From: Deltaproteobacteria bacterium
GTDB lineage: Bacteria > Desulfobacterota > Desulfobacteria > Desulfobacterales > UBA11574
Reading direction: 5' to 3'
DNA: 9,705 bases
Assembly (NCBI GenBank): GCA_019313025.1
Contig: JAFDCA010000249.1
Coordinates: 1-9,705 of the forward strand
In this document: one piece after another, positions 6,775 to 9,705 of the stretch
Layout: each line of letters opens with the position of its first letter
How positions within the stretch are numbered: the first letter of the stretch is position 1
Translations under genes and position numbers: made by a program
Notes under the pieces: model-generated
Told to the model about the DNA's origin: nothing
The model's database searches: none
What the model saw: only the letters and a program-made list of their open reading frames with translations

Positions 6775-7533
6775 TCAACCATCACGATGGATGGCAAACG
6801 CCCCCCAAGTTTGACAAACCGGCATGACCTCAAGGCGATTGATATTGATGTGGGGAGGAAGATTTACGACCCAGTAAACCATTTCAGCAATATCTTCAGC
6901 AGTGATGGGTTGTGTCCCCTCATACACTTTTTCAGCTTTGCTTTCATCTCCTTTAAAACGAACCAGGGAAAACTCCGTTTCCGCCAATCCGGGTTCGATG
7001 TTGGTGACCCGTATGGCTGTCCCGAAAAGGTCGGCACGTAAATTTTGCGAAAACTGTTTTACAAACGCCTTGGTAGCGCCATATACATTTCCCCCCGGAT
7101 AAGGCCAGTCACCGGCCACAGATCCGATATTGACAATATGCCCTTTATTGCGGTGGACCATGCCCGGTATGGTCGCCCTTGTGCAATACAGTAGTCCTTT
7201 AATGTTGGTGTCCACCATTGTATTCCAGTCGGATATGTCTGATTCATGGGCCGGCTCAAGACCCAGTGCAAGACCTGCATTGTTGACGAGGACATCAATT
7301 TCAGAGAACTCTTCGGGCAAATGTGTCAGTTCTGTCATTGCCGATTCCTGATCACGAACGTCCAGTGATAGGGTATGAACGGATGTTTCACTACCCAGTT
7401 CAACCTGCAACGCTTTTAAACGGCCTCTTCGTCTGGCCGCCAATATGAGTTGCCAGCCTTCTCTGGCAAAGCGTCGGGCGCATGCTTCGCCAAAACCGGA
7501 TGTTGCCCATGTTATGAGCATGATTCTTCTCAT
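6775..7533 (-). CDS. ydfG: Short-chain dehydrogenase/reductase, YdfG-like
   Basis: The 252 residues align almost throughout with E. coli YdfG, an NADP-dependent 3-hydroxy acid dehydrogenase acting on L-allo-threonine and serine. Shared blocks include LVNNAGLALGLEPAH (82-96), VYGATKAFVKQFS (150-162) and the C-terminal NINRLEVMPVCQTWG. The catalytic set is intact: N110, S138, Y151 and K155. The exception is the cofactor motif TGxxxGxG, which reads T8-W9-A-T-S-G13-F-G15. W9 (TGG) replaces the first glycine, one base away from GGG, and may weaken NADP binding or be a sequencing error. The start at 7533 keeps the first beta strand and follows AAAGGGA at a suitable distance. The gene lies 26 bases after the hybrid kinase gene on the same strand, so the two are probably cotranscribed. 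The true substrate is not shown. Confidence 0.9.
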   Translation of the reverse strand: MRRIMLITWATSGFGEACARRFAREGWQLILAARRRGRLKALQVELGSETSVHTLSLDVRDQESAMTELTHLPEEFSEIDVLVNNAGLALGLEPAHESDISDWNTMVDTNIKGLLYCTRATIPGMVHRNKGHIVNIGSVAGDWPYPGGNVYGATKAFVKQFSQNLRADLFGTAIRVTNIEPGLAETEFSLVRFKGDESKAEKVYEGTQPITAEDIAEMVYWVVNLPPHININRLEVMPVCQTWGAFAIHRDG

Positions 7534-7559
7534 TTGGTTTCCCTTTCAATTTTTTTGCA

Positions 7560-9545
7560 TCACTTGATATCCAAAACTGTCCTGACTTTATGGGATAATC
7601 TCTTTATGTTAAACGGTTTCTGAATAAAGCCGTTACATCCCCTGTAGAGGATATCTTGAGCCTGACCGTCAATGCTGTAACCACTGGCCAGAAGTACCTT
7701 TATATCCGGATCAATTTTTTTTAATTCATCATATGTTTCACCACCGTCAAGGCCCGGCATAATCATATCAACAATTACCAAAGCGATCTTCTTAAGATGT
7801 TTTTGATACATTTCGATCGCCTCACGACCACTGACAGCGGTCAATACCGTATATCCCAATTTCTCCAACAATTTCCGACTCACATCAACAATCATATCTT
7901 CATCATCCACGAGAAGAATCGTCTCAGTTCCATGGGCAATTTTATCCGCGGATTCGATCTCTTCATCTTGATAAATATCTTGTGCATCGATGGCCGGCAA
8001 GTAGATATAAAAGGCGGTGCCTTCTCCCTTTTCACTGTAAACATCTATGAATCCCCCGTGATTCTTGATAATTCCGTAAACCGATGCAAGTCCCAAACCG
8101 ATGCCTCTTCCCATCTTTTTGGTGGTAAAGAATGGTTCGAATATCCGTTGCATCGTCGCTTCATCCATGCCGGTTCCTGTGTCAGTTATTGATATTTTAA
8201 CATATTTTCCGGGAGTTACTCTAAAAGGCTTTATAAAATGTTGATCAAGGCGTATATTATTTGTCTGAACATAAAGATCTCCACCTCCGGGCATGGCCTG
8301 CCAGGCGTTGACGTAAAGGTTTAACAACACCTGTTCAATTTGCCCTTTAGACACCTTTACCGGCCAAAGATCCTGTTCATATTGTTCGTGAATCACGATC
8401 TCTTTTTTGGTTCGAGTAAACATACGATTTTCTCGTTTTATGACCTCGTTCAGATTCATCACCTCGACTTCATATTTTCCCCCTCTGGCAAAACCCAAAA
8501 GCTGATTGGTAAGATCCGACCCCTGTAACACATAATTTTCAATGTTCTTCAAATGTTCGTAATCCGGGTGGGCCGCATCCTTGCTAAGTAACAACAGCGA
8601 TGCATTCCCTTGGATGCCCATCAGCAAGTTGTTAAAATCATGGGCAATTCCTCTGGACAACGTTCCGATGGCCTCCATCCTTTGGGCGCCTTGGAGCCGG
8701 GTTTCCAATCTCTTTTTTTCTGTAATATCGGTCAGATTCACCACCATTCCCGAAGCTTCGCTCTCCGGATCTTTAATAATCGCCGCGCTGATAAAAATGT
8801 CTAAAAACTGCCCGTCCTTTGTCAATCTGGTGGTTTCAAACCTCACCGGTTTTTGGAAATCATAAAGCTCTTTTATCTTTGCAGCGGTTATCTCTTTTTG
8901 GTCGTCAGGAACAAACGGTATCCGTTTCCCCTTTAAATCTTCCAGAGTCCACCCAAAGACATTTATAAATTCAGGATTTAAATACTGTGGGTGACCATTG
9001 GTGTCATAAACAACCACAGGATCCGGGTTGGCTTCAAAAACCGCTTTTAATCTTGTCTCGCTTTGCCTTAAAACCTCCTCGGCATGTTTATGGTCGGTAA
9101 TGTCAAAAAATACGCCGCTGACGTATTCAATTTCGCCGGCGTCATCACAAATGATCTGGCCTCTTTCCTGCATCCAATGTGTTTTTCCGGTTTTGGATCG
9201 AATTCTGAATTCTCTGACATATGACTTGTCTGTTTTGAGCGCCTGGATAAAACTTTTTTTTGCAGGCTTAATATCTTCATCAACAATTAAGTCCAACATG
9301 GTTATTTGTTTGGAATTAATTTTATTAAGGTCAAAGCCGGTCAAATGTTCAATTTTTTCGTCAAAAAACTCCACAGACCAATCTGCGTATCCCTTATAAA
9401 CGATGCTGGGTAAGTTTTTAACCAACAACCGGTATTTTTCTTTGCTTTCTCGTAAAGCGGTTTCAATATCTTTTCGAACACGATACTCTTTTTTAAGCAC
9501 GTTTAGTTTTTGTTCCAGTTCTTCATAGGTTGGTTTTTCACACAT
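7560..9545 (-). CDS. Soluble hybrid sensor histidine kinase (PAS-PAS-HisKA-HATPase-REC)
   Basis: The 661-residue protein has no membrane segments and is probably a cytoplasmic sensor. In order it has a short N-terminal coiled coil (KPTYEELEQK), a PAS domain (about 35-150, ending FFDITDHKHAEE), a second PAS domain (about 160-275, ending NLTDITEKKRLE), a HisKA dimerisation helix with the phospho-acceptor in GIAHDFNNLL (H302), an ATPase domain with N box around N413, DTGTGM (455-460) and GRGIGLGLASVYG, and a C-terminal receiver. The receiver keeps the acidic pair (LLVDDED), the phospho-acceptor D593 in VDMIMPG, S621 and K643. Autophosphorylation and transfer to the attached receiver are expected. 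No output domain is present, so a further partner is likely. The start chosen is the ATG at 9545, 9 bases after GGAGG; an upstream ATG at 9572 would add nine residues (MSTCRRMFC). The ligand is unknown. Confidence 0.94.
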   Translation of the reverse strand: MCEKPTYEELEQKLNVLKKEYRVRKDIETALRESKEKYRLLVKNLPSIVYKGYADWSVEFFDEKIEHLTGFDLNKINSKQITMLDLIVDEDIKPAKKSFIQALKTDKSYVREFRIRSKTGKTHWMQERGQIICDDAGEIEYVSGVFFDITDHKHAEEVLRQSETRLKAVFEANPDPVVVYDTNGHPQYLNPEFINVFGWTLEDLKGKRIPFVPDDQKEITAAKIKELYDFQKPVRFETTRLTKDGQFLDIFISAAIIKDPESEASGMVVNLTDITEKKRLETRLQGAQRMEAIGTLSRGIAHDFNNLLMGIQGNASLLLLSKDAAHPDYEHLKNIENYVLQGSDLTNQLLGFARGGKYEVEVMNLNEVIKRENRMFTRTKKEIVIHEQYEQDLWPVKVSKGQIEQVLLNLYVNAWQAMPGGGDLYVQTNNIRLDQHFIKPFRVTPGKYVKISITDTGTGMDEATMQRIFEPFFTTKKMGRGIGLGLASVYGIIKNHGGFIDVYSEKGEGTAFYIYLPAIDAQDIYQDEEIESADKIAHGTETILLVDDEDMIVDVSRKLLEKLGYTVLTAVSGREAIEMYQKHLKKIALVIVDMIMPGLDGGETYDELKKIDPDIKVLLASGYSIDGQAQDILYRGCNGFIQKPFNIKRLSHKVRTVLDIK

Positions 9546-9554
9546 ACAAAACAT

Positions 9555-9559
9555 CCTCC
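9555..9559 (-). promoter_or_regulatory. Ribosome binding site that fixes the kinase start
   Basis: The minus strand reads GGAGG, then 9 bases, then the ATG at 9545. The longer reading from 9572 would place this site inside the coding region and would lack such a site of its own. The product MCEKPTYEELEQK also begins like many related kinases. Confidence 0.7.
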
Positions 9560-9601
9560 GGCATGTTGACATCTGAAACGGCGCGTAAAAGCCTTTTTAT
9601 C

Positions 9602-9617
9602 AGCAATACCTATGCCA
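9602..9617 (-). promoter_or_regulatory. Sigma-54 (-24/-12) promoter for the kinase-dehydrogenase operon
   Basis: The minus strand reads TGGCATAGGTATTGCT, matching TGGCAC-N5-TTGCW at every consensus position except C to T at the sixth. The GG and GC dinucleotides are exactly 10 bases apart, as sigma-54 requires. Transcription would start near 9591, giving a leader of about 46 bases before the ATG at 9545. Such promoters need an AAA+ enhancer-binding activator, which is not encoded in this window. Confidence 0.65.
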
Positions 9618-9627
9618 AAACATCATA

Positions 9628-9671
9628 TCATACAAAACTTTTCTAAAAAGCACGTTATGTGTCATACAAAA
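9628..9671. repeat. 10-bp direct repeats upstream of the -24/-12 promoter
   Basis: TCATACAAAA occurs exactly at 9628-9637 and 9662-9671 (TTTTGTATGA on the minus strand), 34 bases apart or roughly three helical turns. A short inverted repeat TATG-ACA-CATA overlaps the distal copy. They could be regulator sites, but the proximal copy lies closer to the promoter than usual for enhancers. No other features are visible in 9618-9705. Confidence 0.35.
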
Positions 9672-9705
9672 TATCGGGAGGACACCATTTACCACACAAT
9701 TTTCA

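Noticed and set aside
9028..9399. A 123-residue plus-strand open frame inside the kinase gene
   Set aside because: It is antisense to the first PAS domain, is composition-driven, and no ribosome site was identified.
9675..9705. A divergent plus-strand gene start after GGGAGG near the right edge
   Set aside because: The only codon at a suitable distance is ATT, and the window ends within a few codons, so a gene cannot be supported.

Overview
The window reads as a chromosomal stretch from a sulfate-reducing Desulfobacterota bacterium, most likely Desulfobacterales. The reasons are moderate GC, a small siroheme/[4Fe-4S] sulfite-reductase-like protein, a soluble PAS-PAS hybrid kinase whose N-terminus (KPTYEELEQK) is typical of that order, and an acidic protein with a C-terminal helix of a kind I associate with deltaproteobacteria. 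The placement is inferred from protein character, not from a marker-gene search. Most genes are ordinary housekeeping; the siroheme protein and the sigma-54-type control region at the right edge are the less ordinary parts.

Layout. On the left, 1-78 (+) is an open frame entering from outside the window. It may be the C-terminus of a tyrosine integrase facing the 3' end of a minus-strand tRNA-Phe (85-160), which has its own promoter and terminator. Upstream of the tRNA on the same strand is rsmE (187-957), a 16S rRNA methyltransferase. A 250-bp divergent region separates rsmE from a plus-strand gene for an extremely acidic hypothetical protein (1209-1964). That gene has a good sigma-70 promoter and ends at a strong intrinsic terminator (2039-2068). 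Next come valS (2124-4787) and, 12 bases later, nadC (4800-5651), probably one transcript. After a 166-bp gap lies the gene for a 265-residue protein (5818-6615). It combines a PCP_red-like N-terminus, a siroheme/[4Fe-4S] sulfite-reductase core and two ferredoxin clusters.

A strand-asymmetric, fold-back intergenic region (6613-6774) lies between this gene and a convergent minus-strand operon. That operon is transcribed from the right edge. A near-consensus -24/-12 promoter (9602-9617) precedes a soluble hybrid histidine kinase (7560-9545), followed 26 bases later by a YdfG-like short-chain dehydrogenase (6775-7533). The dehydrogenase keeps its catalytic residues but carries Trp in place of the first glycine of its cofactor-binding motif.

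How the parts work together. The left half is translation and cofactor metabolism: tRNA-Phe, rRNA modification, valyl-tRNA charging and NAD synthesis. The siroheme protein suits sulfur or nitrogen oxyanion chemistry in a sulfate reducer, but nothing adjacent shows its electron partner. The kinase-dehydrogenase pair may share regulation, but the stimulus is not visible. I found no CRISPR array, insertion sequence, origin or complete mobile element.
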